Part shown: positions 9,837-18,438 of the stretch, in pieces
Position numbering within the stretch: position 1 is the stretch's first letter
Layout: each line of letters opens with the position of its first letter
Source: JAGDMJ01 sp963809695
GTDB taxonomy: Bacteria; Bacteroidota; Ignavibacteria; UBA10030; UBA6906
Assembly (NCBI GenBank): GCA_963809695.1
Contig: CAWEKI010000008.1
Location: forward strand, 124,001 to 188,000
DNA length: 64,000 bases
Reading direction: 5' to 3'
Notes under the pieces: model-generated
Seen by the model: only the letters and a program-made list of their open reading frames with translations
Told to the model about the DNA's origin: nothing
Databases searched by the model: none
Position numbers and translations under genes: made by a program

Positions 9837-10981
9837 CAGGAAAAGAGCGTTTGATGAAAGCCTTTCGCAGGGAGAAGCCGGATCACGTGCCGGCCTGTCC
9901 CGATATCTCGGTGATGGTCCCGGCAAAACTCACCGGTCGCCCGTTCCATGATCTGTTTCTGGATGGACGAGAACACAATGGCTGGACCTCGGCCACATAT
10001 TCCGAAGCGTACGTCGACGCGGTGAAGTATTTTGGAATGGATGGGTGGTACATCTACGGCGGCTTGAAAGAGATCCGGCCCGAAGGGGCACCGGAATTCC
10101 GGGACAGGGTGATCATGCAACAGACACAAAAGGTCGTTGATCGTATCTGTGAAACGCCGAAAGGGGCGCTGACCGAAAGGGAGCTCTACTTTGCCGACGA
10201 ACCGCCGTGGCGCGAGCTGAAACCGGTCAAAGATCTCCGCCGCGACTTTGAAAGGTTGCGGGCATGGATGGGAAATGGCCCGTGGAAGTGGGAAGAGGAG
10301 TACAAGGACCGTCATCGCATCGGGGACCTCGGCGTCTACGTGGGCATGGTTCCGGTGTTCCAGGACTGGTGGTTCCACTTCCGCCAGGGAGGGTTTGAAC
10401 AGACCTTTTCGGACTTCATCGAGGAGCCGGAGCTGATGGGAGAGATCCACGAGTATTGGATGGAATGGGCATTGGCGTACACGCGTGCCATGGTACGGGC
10501 ACGCCCGGATGAGATCATGCTTGGAGGATCAAGTGCAAGCCTGAGCGTGAGCTCGCCGGATATCTTCCGGAGGTACGAGCTCCCATTCATCAAAAAGGCA
10601 TCCAGAATCTGCAGGGACGCCGGCATACTTTCCCACCTCCATATCTGTGGAAAGTCCTGGCAGCTTGTGGAGATCGTAGCGGGTGAAACAGACGTTGATG
10701 TGATGGAACCGATGGAGGAGCCGCCAGGGGGAGACGTGGATTTGAAAGAAGCAAAGCGGCGGGTGGGGAACAAGCTCTGCATCAAAGGGAACATCAACAC
10801 GTTCAACTTCATGATGAATGCCACGCCGGGGGAGGTGGAAGTGAAGTGCAAACGCGCGATTGACGATGCTGCGGCGGATGGCGGTTATGTCCTCTCCACC
10901 GGCGACCAGTGCGGCCGCGATACGCCGCATGCGAATCTCTTTAAGATGGTGGAGGTAGCGAAGACATACGGCAAGTACTGA
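9833..10981 (+). CDS. UroD-superfamily protein, MtaA/CmuA-like zinc methyltransferase type
   Basis: A 382-residue protein of the uroporphyrinogen decarboxylase superfamily. I chose the ATG at 9833, which overlaps the upstream stop (ATGA); the longer frame runs into the GH10 gene. It is probably not a haem enzyme: it carries HIC near residue 270 (SHLHICGKSW) and a late Cys in GDQCGRDTPHANLF, the His-Cys...Cys zinc set of corrinoid-linked methyltransferases such as MtaA and CmuA. Those enzymes move methyl groups between corrinoids or cofactors and thiols. Its position between xylanase-like genes and an amylase is typical of uncharacterised UroD-like genes found in polysaccharide-utilisation gene clusters. 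Possible role: demethylation of O-methylated sugars, which is speculation. A second UroD-like gene sits at 22131-23189. Confidence 0.78.
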   Translation: MTGKERLMKAFRREKPDHVPACPDISVMVPAKLTGRPFHDLFLDGREHNGWTSATYSEAYVDAVKYFGMDGWYIYGGLKEIRPEGAPEFRDRVIMQQTQKVVDRICETPKGALTERELYFADEPPWRELKPVKDLRRDFERLRAWMGNGPWKWEEEYKDRHRIGDLGVYVGMVPVFQDWWFHFRQGGFEQTFSDFIEEPELMGEIHEYWMEWALAYTRAMVRARPDEIMLGGSSASLSVSSPDIFRRYELPFIKKASRICRDAGILSHLHICGKSWQLVEIVAGETDVDVMEPMEEPPGGDVDLKEAKRRVGNKLCIKGNINTFNFMMNATPGEVEVKCKRAIDDAAADGGYVLSTGDQCGRDTPHANLFKMVEVAKTYGKY

Positions 10982-10995
10982 AGCCTGAGGTCACA

Positions 10996-13362
10996 ATGAG
11001 GATTCCACATATATTGCAGAGCCTTCCAATGATGCTCCTCGCATGGTGTTCCATGATGGAACTGACCCATGCGATGACCGTTACCCTGTCGCCAGCCGGC
11101 CCCACCGTTGTCTGGAACAGGGACGTAACGATTACCGGGACGGTCTCCTTTTCAGGTGCGGCCACTGGCGTCCTCTATGTCCAGGGCGCACCGGTGCCAT
11201 TTAACCTTTCAGGGACGACTTTCACGGTGCCTGTCCGCTTGAATGAAGGCACGAGCACGATCGTTGCAGGTGTAGACAGCGCCGGTATTCCGAGCTATTC
11301 CGACACGCTCCGCCTGACTCTCGGGTATAAGATTCGCCCAGAGTGCTTTGCATACGCAACAATGTCCGGGACCAATGTGACGCTGCACGCTTCGATTCTC
11401 GACAACCCCGATAGTTCCGTTCTCACTTTTTCCTGGGTGCCCCGAGCGACAAATCCTGCTTCCGTAACTTTGAGCACTGCCAATGATTCTGTTGCTGGTG
11501 TTTCGTTGGCAGCGGGGTCTCAGTATGGAGAGTATTATTTCGACGTGCGGGTGATTTCCTCTCGCGGAGACACGGTGAAGGGAAGCACGTTTGTCACCCT
11601 GGATTCGGCGGGATTACGCCCTTTCAACATCAAGACCGATCATGCCCAGTGGATAGACAGTGCCATCATCTATGGCATCTCTCCCTTCATGTTCGTGGCA
11701 AACACCCGGTTTGTGGATATTACCTTGAAAATTCCCGAGCTCGCAGGTCTTGGGGTGACCGCTTTCTGGATCCAGCCCATCTATCTGACAACCGATCCGG
11801 ATCAGGGATATGCGATCCTCGACTATTTCAAGTTCAGGCCGGACTTGGGCAGTGAATCCGACTTGCATCGTCTGGTGAATACAGCACATCAATATGGGAT
11901 TCGGGTTCTTCTGGATTTCGTGCCGAACCATTCGTCCAGCCATCATCCGTATGCGCAGGATGCCGTCCAGAAGGGACAGCGATCGTACTATTACGACTTT
12001 TATCAGCACGATATGAATGACGGTGCCAGGTACTCCGCAGACTATCGCAGCCTGACCGAAGGGCTCATGCAGTTTGTGTATTACCGGTTCTTGCCTATGG
12101 AAATGGTGAACCTTAACTACAACTTCCCTGACGTGCAGCGATGGATCATCGAGGCGACGAAGTACTGGATCGAGAAATTCGACATTGATGGCTATCGAAT
12201 CGACGCAGTCTGGGGGGTGACGGCTCGGACGCCGGCGTTTACCAAGCTGTGGAGGTTGGCTTTGAAACGAATTAAGCCGGAGGTCCTACTACTTGCAGAA
12301 GACAAGGCAAAGTATCCACCCGTGTTTGACGAACGGTTTGACGCAGCCTACGACTGGTCATCAGAAGAAGGATGGGTGTCTCACTGGAACTGGCAGCCAT
12401 CGTATAGCGCGAATTCAAACCCTACTATTTTCAATACATCCAATGCGACTACCCGTGCCGGATTGCTGCGCGCAGCGTTGACCGGTTTCCCGCCGAATGC
12501 CAAGGTGCTCCATTTCATGGAGAACAATGACACCTATCGGTTCCTGGCGACGCATGACCTGCCACGGACGACCATGGTGGGAATGATGCTGTTCTCCTTG
12601 CCCGGTATTCCGTTACTTTTCAATGGGCAGGAAATCGGCGCGTCGAACCATCCCTACGACGCGGTCCCGGTGTTCCAGGGAACCCAGTCGATTCAATCCC
12701 AGGATCACAAAGGGCTGTTCTCTTTCTATAAGAATGTGATCGCCATGCGCAAGCATTTCCCAGCGCTGATGAGCGATAGTTTCGCCGAAGTCCAGGTTTC
12801 GCCCAGTACGATGGTATTTGCGTACCGTCGGTGGAAGGGAAAACAGAATGTTTTCCCGGTGATGAACATGGGCGCAACGGCGGCAACCGTGCAGATGCAG
12901 CTTCCGGTGGCGGAACTCGATCTGGATTCCACGCGCACATACTACCTGACGGATTACTTCTCCGGTCAGACGTTCACCGGGACGAGGCAAACGTTCGCGT
13001 CACTGACGATGCCTGTCAACGCATACACAACCCGGATCCTCGTACTCGATACAGTCGCGATCACGGGAATTGAACCGGGAGCTGTGGCTGATGTTCCAAG
13101 GGAGTTGGTCCTGGCCCAGAATTTTCCGAACCCGTTCAATCCTTCGACCAGCATTCGGTTCGAGCTTCCGAATTCTGGGAAGGTTTGCCTCAAGGTGTTT
13201 GACGTCCTTGGACGCGAAGTGGCTGTTCTCGTCGACGGGGAGGCAGCGGCCGGCCGCCATGACTACATTTTCGACGGCAGCCGACTGTCAAGCGGGATGT
13301 ATATTTACCGGCTTGAGATTGCGGGACGGTCGTTGGTGAAAAAGATGGTGATGGTAAAATGA
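10996..13362 (+). CDS. Secreted GH13 alpha-amylase-family enzyme with T9SS sorting domain
   Basis: A 788-residue extracellular or surface glucan hydrolase. Order: signal peptide (MRIPHILQSLPMMLLAWCSM...), two or so beta-sandwich domains to about 210, GH13 barrel (about 215-590) and a C-terminal all-beta domain, then an 80-residue type IX secretion sorting domain starting at LVLAQNFPNPFNPS and ending SGMYIYRLEIAGRSLVKKMVMVK (read as two short pieces). GH13 regions are visible: I (LLDFVPNHSS), II with nucleophile Asp (DGYRIDAVWG), III with acid Glu (LLLAEDK). Region IV reads FMENNDTYRF, with Asn where the family usually has His in NHD. GAGGT lies 4 bases before the ATG. The stop overlaps the SDR start in ATGA. 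Likely attached to the surface or released via T9SS, delivering maltodextrins. Confidence 0.87.
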   Translation: MRIPHILQSLPMMLLAWCSMMELTHAMTVTLSPAGPTVVWNRDVTITGTVSFSGAATGVLYVQGAPVPFNLSGTTFTVPVRLNEGTSTIVAGVDSAGIPSYSDTLRLTLGYKIRPECFAYATMSGTNVTLHASILDNPDSSVLTFSWVPRATNPASVTLSTANDSVAGVSLAAGSQYGEYYFDVRVISSRGDTVKGSTFVTLDSAGLRPFNIKTDHAQWIDSAIIYGISPFMFVANTRFVDITLKIPELAGLGVTAFWIQPIYLTTDPDQGYAILDYFKFRPDLGSESDLHRLVNTAHQYGIRVLLDFVPNHSSSHHPYAQDAVQKGQRSYYYDFYQHDMNDGARYSADYRSLTEGLMQFVYYRFLPMEMVNLNYNFPDVQRWIIEATKYWIEKFDIDGYRIDAVWGVTARTPAFTKLWRLALKRIKPEVLLLAEDKAKYPPVFDERFDAAYDWSSEEGWVSHWNWQPSYSANSNPTIFNTSNATTRAGLLRAALTGFPPNAKVLHFMENNDTYRFLATHDLPRTTMVGMMLFSLPGIPLLFNGQEIGASNHPYDAVPVFQGTQSIQSQDHKGLFSFYKNVIAMRKHFPALMSDSFAEVQVSPSTMVFAYRRWKGKQNVFPVMNMGATAATVQMQLPVAELDLDSTRTYYLTDYFSGQTFTGTRQTFASLTMPVNAYTTRILVLDTVAITGIEPGAVADVPRELVLAQNFPNPFNPSTSIRFELPNSGKVCLKVFDVLGREVAVLVDGEAAAGRHDYIFDGSRLSSGMYIYRLEIAGRSLVKKMVMVK

Positions 13363-14372
13363 ATATCCTCGTTCTTGGCGGCACCGGTTTCATCAGCGGG
13401 GCGCTCGTGCGCTGCCTGCTGGCAAAAGGACATCAGGTGTCCATCGTCACCCGCGGTCGGGAACCCGTTGGCAAGGTCCCCGGACGGGGCGTGGAGGTCC
13501 TGACAGCAGACCGGTCGAATATTTCCTTGCTCAAACAGGTGCTTGGCAGGCGAACGTTTGATGCGGTGTACGATATTATTGCGTATCTTCCTGAAGAGTC
13601 GCGAAGAGCTGCTGAGCTCTTCCGGGGGAGGGTGGGGCGGTTCATTCATTGCAGCACTGTTTCGGTCTACATGGTGTCAGGTCGGGCTCAATCCCCCGTC
13701 ACCGAGGACCAGGATGCGCTGCCCCTCATGACGTTTTGGGACCGGAATCCGTTTGGCATGCAATACGGGATTGACAAGCGTGCCTGCGAACGGGTGCTCT
13801 GGGATGCGCACCATGACACGCAGTTGCCGGTGAGCATGCTTCGCCCGACCTTTGTCTCCGGCCCGGCCGACCCGTCACGTCGCGACTGGTTTTGGATTGA
13901 ACGCATCCTGGATGGACGGCCGCTCCTTGTTCCCGGCTCGGGAGATTGTGCGTTTCAGCAGGTCTACATTGCAGATGTGGCGGCTGCATTTGCATCATTG
14001 TTGGAGCACTCGGCGTCAATAGGAAGAGCGTACAACGTGGTTGGCGAGGAAATCTGCTCGCTGAACGAATATCTCGGCTTGTTAGGAGAGCTGATGGAGC
14101 GGGCGGTAACATGCGTGCATGTCCCGCAGGCCGTCTTTGACAGGCAAGCCCTTAGCACTCATCCGCACGGCGACGTTTTCCCATTCAATACACGGAGGAC
14201 GGCGGTTTTCAGTCTGGACAGGATCAAACGAGATTTGGGCTACCGGTCTACGCCTTTCCGGCAGTGGATGGCAACAACTATTGAATGGTGGCGAAAGCAG
14301 GGTGGCCATTCGCTGGGATACAACAGGCGTGAGCAGGAGGTTGAGTTATCGGAAAGCCTGCATGGCTCCTGA
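13359..14372 (+). CDS. NAD-dependent epimerase/dehydratase (extended SDR)
   Basis: A 337-residue extended short-chain dehydrogenase. The Rossmann motif is GGTGFIS at residues 7-13, and the active-site pair is Tyr and Lys in MQYGIDKRACE, preceded by Ser/Thr in HCSTVSVY. Such proteins epimerise, dehydrate or oxidise sugar nucleotides or free sugars. The ATG overlaps the amylase stop (ATGA), so it is part of the same transcript although its product is cytoplasmic. Together with the aldo/keto reductase behind it, it may rework an unusual sugar released from the glycan. The family contains many members without known substrate, so no specific reaction can be given. Confidence 0.8.
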   Translation: MNILVLGGTGFISGALVRCLLAKGHQVSIVTRGREPVGKVPGRGVEVLTADRSNISLLKQVLGRRTFDAVYDIIAYLPEESRRAAELFRGRVGRFIHCSTVSVYMVSGRAQSPVTEDQDALPLMTFWDRNPFGMQYGIDKRACERVLWDAHHDTQLPVSMLRPTFVSGPADPSRRDWFWIERILDGRPLLVPGSGDCAFQQVYIADVAAAFASLLEHSASIGRAYNVVGEEICSLNEYLGLLGELMERAVTCVHVPQAVFDRQALSTHPHGDVFPFNTRRTAVFSLDRIKRDLGYRSTPFRQWMATTIEWWRKQGGHSLGYNRREQEVELSESLHGS

Positions 14373-14421
14373 AGGGCCAGACTGGCTCCCCGGATATCGT
14401 CAAATTCCACGGTAGAAGCGA

Positions 14422-15438
14422 ATGAAAACACGTTTCCTCGGGCAAAGCGGCCTTCAAGTATCCGAGCTCTGCTTTGGTGCCATGATGTTCGTTGGCGACC
14501 GCGGCTGGCGCCAACTGAGTGAATTAGGACAAGAGGAGGCGGATGCTATCGTGGGGACCGCGCTCGATGCAGGGATCAACTTCTTTGACACTGCAGATAA
14601 TTACTCCGAAGGTGAATCCGAAAAAATTCTTGGCCGAGCCCTTGGTTCACGGAGGAAGGAGGCTGTCATCGGGACGAAGGGCGGATTCAGGACCGGGCCC
14701 GGACCTAACGATACCGGCTGCTCCCGGCAGCACATCCTGAAGGCGTGCGACGACAGCTTGAAGCGGCTCAACACCGATCACATCGACCTCTACCAGATTC
14801 ATTCGTATGATGCTGTCACTCCTCTCGAAGAGACACTGGAAGCTCTCGACACTCTCGTTCGTCAGGGGAAAGCGCGCTACGTGGGCTGCTCAAACTTCAC
14901 CGGCTGGCAGTTAATGAAGGCAATGGCGATATCACGGGAGCTCGGACTGCACCGCTTTGTCTCGCTGCAAGCGCTGTATTCGCTCGTCACGCGTGACCTG
15001 GAACTGGAACTCCTCCCGGTATGCCTGGATCAAGGTCTTGGGGTCCTGCCATGGGGTCCGTTGGCCGGGGGATTTTTGACCGGGAAGTACAGACGTCACG
15101 TTCCATGGCCTGCGGGCACCCGCTTGAAGAATCCTGAAGATCACTTCCCTTTCGACGAACAAAAAGGGTACACGATCGTGGATGAGCTCGATGTGATCGC
15201 CAGTGCCCATAACGGAACCGTTGCCCAGGCTGCGCTCAACTATCTCCTCCAGAAACCCGGCGTCACTTCCGTGATTTTTGGGGCCAGGACGATGGAGCAG
15301 TTGCTTGAAAATATCCACGCAACGGACTGGTCTCTTACAACCGAGGAGATGGACCGGCTCGACTGGATGAGCGCTCCCATAAAAACTTATCCTCACTGGT
15401 ATTTTGACATCTTCCGGAATGATCGGCTGCATCGCTGA
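14422..15438 (+). CDS. Aldo/keto reductase
   Basis: A 338-residue (beta/alpha)8 NADPH-dependent oxidoreductase. Seen: the catalytic Asp and Tyr in INFFDTADNYSEGESE, the Lys in VIGTKGG, the His in YQIHSYD, and the C-terminal cofactor loop around VIFGARTMEQLLENI. The closest style is the YajO/PhdYeFe subgroup that reduces aldehydes or keto sugars. It follows the SDR after 49 bases and precedes the aminotransferase after 89 bases. No Shine-Dalgarno is evident, which is common in this phylum. Inference: with the SDR it oxidises and reduces a sugar intermediate. Confidence 0.85.
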   Translation: MKTRFLGQSGLQVSELCFGAMMFVGDRGWRQLSELGQEEADAIVGTALDAGINFFDTADNYSEGESEKILGRALGSRRKEAVIGTKGGFRTGPGPNDTGCSRQHILKACDDSLKRLNTDHIDLYQIHSYDAVTPLEETLEALDTLVRQGKARYVGCSNFTGWQLMKAMAISRELGLHRFVSLQALYSLVTRDLELELLPVCLDQGLGVLPWGPLAGGFLTGKYRRHVPWPAGTRLKNPEDHFPFDEQKGYTIVDELDVIASAHNGTVAQAALNYLLQKPGVTSVIFGARTMEQLLENIHATDWSLTTEEMDRLDWMSAPIKTYPHWYFDIFRNDRLHR

Positions 15439-15527
15439 TGCAGGGACGCTGAAAGGAGAACCCGAACGGGTAGAATTCTGGGACGATCTCGTCGAGGAAT
15501 ACCTCAGTCAATCATCTGGATCACGTT

Positions 15528-16661
15528 ATGACGAATATACCGTTCAACAAACCGTCGGTCGTAGGAAACGAATTCACATTCATGAGTGAAGCGGTAAAGA
15601 ACGGCCATGCGTCCGGCGACGGCCCGTTCACGCTGAGGGTCCATCAATATCTCCAGGATGCGCTGGGAGTGGAAAAAGTGTTGCTGACGACCTCATGCAC
15701 GCATGCCCTTGAGATGAGCGCGCTTTTGCTGGAGATCCAGCCGGGCGATGAGGTCATCGTGCCCTCGTTTACCTTCGTCAGCACCATCAATGCGTTCGTG
15801 CTGCGCGGCGCGAAGCCGGTCTTCATCGACATCAAACCGTCGACACTGAACCTGGACGAACGGCTTTTGCAACGATTAATCACACCGCGTACCAAAGCCA
15901 TCGTGGTGATGCACTATGCGGGCGTGGGATGCGAAATGCGCGAGATTCTGGACATTGCGGGAAAGCACCGGATACCTGTCGTGGAAGACAATGCCCATGG
16001 ACTCTTCGGCAAATATCGCGGTCAGTTTCTCGGGACCTTCGGAGTCCTTGCCACGCAAAGCTTCCACGAAACGAAGAACTTCATCAGCGGAGAGGGTGGG
16101 GCGCTGGTGATCAATGATCCGCGCTTCACGGAGCGCGCAGAGATCATCCGCGAAAAGGGGACGAACCGGAGCCGCTTCTTCCGCGGTCAGGTGGACAAGT
16201 ATACGTGGGTTGATGTGGGATCGAGCTACCTGCCCTCAGACATACTTGCGGCATTCCTCTATGCCCAGCTGGAACGGCGTGAGGAAATCCAGGGAAAGAG
16301 AAGGCGGATCTGGGAGTATTATCAGGATCTCCTGTGCGATTGGGCACCCCGGCATGATCTCCGCCTGCCGGTGGTTCCGGAGTGGTGCGAGCAGGCATAC
16401 CATATGTACTACATGCTCCTTCCCTCGCTCGAGCGCAGGCAGGCGCTGATCCGTTTCTTGAAGGAGCGGGGAATCCTTGCGGTCTTTCACTATCTGCCGC
16501 TGCATATCTCGGGCATGGGCAAGAGCTTTGGCGGGAAACAAGGAGACTGTCCGGTCACAGAGGACCTCAGCGAACGGCTTCTGAGGCTTCCTTTCTTCAA
16601 TGATATTACGGAAGAGGAACAGGAACGGGTTGTCAGGGGAATCAAGGATTTCCTCGGTTGA
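15528..16661 (+). CDS. DegT/DnrJ/EryC1/StrS aminotransferase, WecE (RffA)-like
   Basis: PLP-dependent sugar aminotransferase of 377 residues. The Schiff-base Lys183 is in SFHETKNFISGEGG and the PLP ring-binding Asp154 in VVEDNAHGLFG; both fit the TDP-4-oxo-6-deoxy-D-glucose transaminase (WecE/RffA) branch, including the N-terminal IPFNKPSVVGNEF. The known reaction forms dTDP-4-amino-4,6-dideoxygalactose from a 4-keto sugar. No dTDP-sugar biosynthesis genes are next to it, which is unusual; its last place in the glycan cluster may be a chance neighbour or may point to an amino sugar in the pathway. An intrinsic terminator lies 30 bases after the stop. Confidence 0.86.
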   Translation: MTNIPFNKPSVVGNEFTFMSEAVKNGHASGDGPFTLRVHQYLQDALGVEKVLLTTSCTHALEMSALLLEIQPGDEVIVPSFTFVSTINAFVLRGAKPVFIDIKPSTLNLDERLLQRLITPRTKAIVVMHYAGVGCEMREILDIAGKHRIPVVEDNAHGLFGKYRGQFLGTFGVLATQSFHETKNFISGEGGALVINDPRFTERAEIIREKGTNRSRFFRGQVDKYTWVDVGSSYLPSDILAAFLYAQLERREEIQGKRRRIWEYYQDLLCDWAPRHDLRLPVVPEWCEQAYHMYYMLLPSLERRQALIRFLKERGILAVFHYLPLHISGMGKSFGGKQGDCPVTEDLSERLLRLPFFNDITEEEQERVVRGIKDFLG

Positions 16662-16690
16662 AGGAGAGGGAGGCAGAGGGCATCCCAAGA

Positions 16691-16720
16691 AAACGGGCGC
16701 ACGTGGTGCGCCCGTTTTTT
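16691..16720. terminator. Bidirectional rho-independent terminator
   Basis: A perfect 12-base-pair stem (arms 16691-16702 and 16706-16717, AAACGGGCGCAC against its complement) closes a 3-base loop and continues into a T run on the + strand; the - strand also ends in a T-rich stretch. It lies between the convergent aminotransferase and FadL-type genes and should stop transcription from both sides. Confidence 0.9.
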
Positions 16721-16739
16721 GCCCCTCACACGAGGGATG

Positions 16740-18029
16740 TCAGATCCCGTAGCTCAGATTCAGGCCAAAGAGATTAGCTGATGAATCATACGTACCCTTG
16801 AATCCGTTGTCGGGAGCAGAGGCTACCCGTTCCTGGAACAGGATTGCCTGATAGGCAAAATCGATCCCAAACATCGAGGTGAATTTGAAGCCGAAACCAA
16901 CGGTAAATTCAACCCTGTTGGCATCCGGGAGCATCGGTTCAATCTTGTTTATGGGTTGCGGAGTCTTGTCATAGATGAAGCCTGCCCTGAGAGCCAATGG
17001 ATCTAATCTGTATTCCCCTCCAAGCCGGGCCATATATGCGTTGGTCCAATCCTTTACTTTCGCTGCCGGCGATTTCTGAGGAGTCATTCCACCGATGATG
17101 GGAACCGCTCCGGGGATTGTAGGGCCGGTGGCAATATCCAACACCAGTTTGTCGTAGCTGCTCCATCCAATGTACTGAAGGTCTGCTTCGACGGTCAGGT
17201 TGGAGGTGAAATCGTGAGCGATACCGACAAAAAGGTTGCTGGGCATCGTAATGGACGTCTTTCCATAACCGCCTGGGAAGTAATTAACGCCAAGCAGGTT
17301 TGAAAAGACCCCCATGCCTGTGAACGATACATCGCCCGAATAATCAACCTTGCTTTGGGCTCTGTATGATGCCCCGATGAACCAATCCGCGCTGGGCTTG
17401 TACATTATGCCAACGTTCCAGTTGAACGAAGTCCCTTTTCCCGTCAGATCAGCGGTTCCCTTTGTTGGGGTGGGAGGGGCCAATGAAGCGTACGTGGCCA
17501 CTCGATAATTGAGGCTTACATCGGACCAAACATAGCTGGCTCCCACCGCAATGGCCAACTGATCGCTGAATTTATACGAGATCGATGGGTTGAGATAGAA
17601 CGTCTTGAGGTTGGTCTGGACGGCCAGCGTGTCACCGGCCCAGGGGTTAGGCCATTCGGTGCCTAGTCCGTACGGGGAAAAGAAGCCAATACCGAATGCC
17701 AGGCCATTGTCCATGGTATGTGTGATATAGGCATTTGTCGGAAAGAAGGTTCCCTTGATTTGTTCGGTGGTAATGCTCCCCGTGGAAATGTATTTTCCCG
17801 CGGTGGCGATCAGAGTTGTTCCTACATAGAAAGACGTTCCCTTCTGGAAGCTCAACCCGGCCGGATTGAAAAAGATTGCAGAGCCGTCAAGAGCTCGCGC
17901 GGCGAATGCTCCCCCCTGAGCCATGCTGCGTGCACCATGTTCGTTCAGCTGGAACCCTCCCCCGAAAGCAGCAATGGCGACAATCGACGACAAGACCAAA
18001 ATTGCTATAGATCGTCTTAACAGGATCAT
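16740..18029 (-). CDS. OmpP1/FadL-family outer membrane transporter
   Basis: A 429-residue outer-membrane beta-barrel that lets long-chain fatty acids or other hydrophobic compounds cross the outer membrane. I chose the ATG ending at 18029 because GGAG lies 5 bases upstream and a clean signal peptide follows (ILLRRSIAILVLSSIVAIAA). The mature N-terminus has the FadL hallmark GFQLNEHGARSMAQGGA and the NPA motif in AIFFNPAGLSF; the rest is a series of amphipathic strands. It is transcribed away from aroF. An acyl-CoA synthetase gene at the right edge of the window could be a functional partner but is not close. Confidence 0.9.
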   Translation of the reverse strand: MILLRRSIAILVLSSIVAIAAFGGGFQLNEHGARSMAQGGAFAARALDGSAIFFNPAGLSFQKGTSFYVGTTLIATAGKYISTGSITTEQIKGTFFPTNAYITHTMDNGLAFGIGFFSPYGLGTEWPNPWAGDTLAVQTNLKTFYLNPSISYKFSDQLAIAVGASYVWSDVSLNYRVATYASLAPPTPTKGTADLTGKGTSFNWNVGIMYKPSADWFIGASYRAQSKVDYSGDVSFTGMGVFSNLLGVNYFPGGYGKTSITMPSNLFVGIAHDFTSNLTVEADLQYIGWSSYDKLVLDIATGPTIPGAVPIIGGMTPQKSPAAKVKDWTNAYMARLGGEYRLDPLALRAGFIYDKTPQPINKIEPMLPDANRVEFTVGFGFKFTSMFGIDFAYQAILFQERVASAPDNGFKGTYDSSANLFGLNLSYGI

Positions 18030-18221
18030 ACTAACTCCTCTGGAAATTGGTTGTTTGGTGAGAGAACAGTGACGTGTCGTGTCTCGAGAGTGCAACCGGA
18101 TGAGCAACCTGCGTGGCCACTGATGACACAGTGACCGGGTGGTATTTTGGCAATCTATAGTACCAAAAAAAAGTCGGAAAGAAAACAACCGCTCCAGAAA
18201 AAAATGAGCCTAGAGCAATGG

Positions 18222-18246
18222 AGACTGTTGAATTTTGCAACAGTCT
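18222..18246. promoter_or_regulatory. Inverted repeat next to the aroF -33 box
   Basis: Perfect 9-base arms AGACTGTTG and CAACAGTCT around a 7-base centre, ending two bases before the TTG of the predicted promoter. Position and symmetry fit an operator for a dimeric repressor or activator, or the stem of an unknown RNA; no factor can be named. Confidence 0.5.
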
Positions 18247-18247
18247 A

Positions 18248-18278
18248 TTGACTTTTTCCCTCCGGATGTGTACCGTAA
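18248..18278 (+). promoter_or_regulatory. Predicted aroF promoter (-33/-7 type)
   Basis: TTG at 18248-18250, a 20-base spacer and TACCGTAA at 18271-18278. This is the Bacteroidota sigma-factor layout (TTTG, N19-21, TAnnTTTG), with a weak -7 3' half. Same spacing is found upstream of four other genes in the window. Transcription would begin near 18282, giving a leader of about 155 bases. Confidence 0.5.
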
Positions 18279-18384
18279 AGGAGGGGATTCCGCTGAATTT
18301 CAATGGTTTCCTTCCTGGTGTCACTTCAATTTGCCCCGTCGGTACCCATGCGGGCGAGCTGAATGAATTGAGGGGCATTGATTT

Positions 18385-18411
18385 CCCGCCAGAAAGCTGG
18401 CGGGTTTTTTT
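18385..18411 (+). terminator. Terminator-like hairpin in the aroF leader (possible attenuator)
   Basis: CCCGCCAG (18385-18392), loop AAAG, CTGGCGGG (18397-18404), then seven T residues. It is a textbook intrinsic terminator but sits only 27 bases before the aroF start codon, with no + strand gene before it. It can therefore only act on transcripts started in the fadL-aroF gap, as expected for attenuation. A GCGGG at 18351-18355 could pair with the left arm as a weak alternative structure. Confidence 0.7.
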
Positions 18412-18438
18412 GTTGTATCCACAAAAAAGGCACGCGTT

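Larger units (their letters stand above)
18030..18438. other. Intergenic region between fadL-like gene and aroF (409 bases)
   Basis: No convincing gene. From left to right it holds the fadL upstream region with a strong GGAG ribosome site, an A/T-rich stretch near 18160-18210, an inverted repeat at 18222-18246, a TTG-N20-TACC promoter (18248-18278) and a terminator-like hairpin (18385-18411) in the aroF leader. A 74-codon frame (18218-18442) runs through it and ends in ATGA over the aroF start; I do not count it as a gene. Confidence 0.7.
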
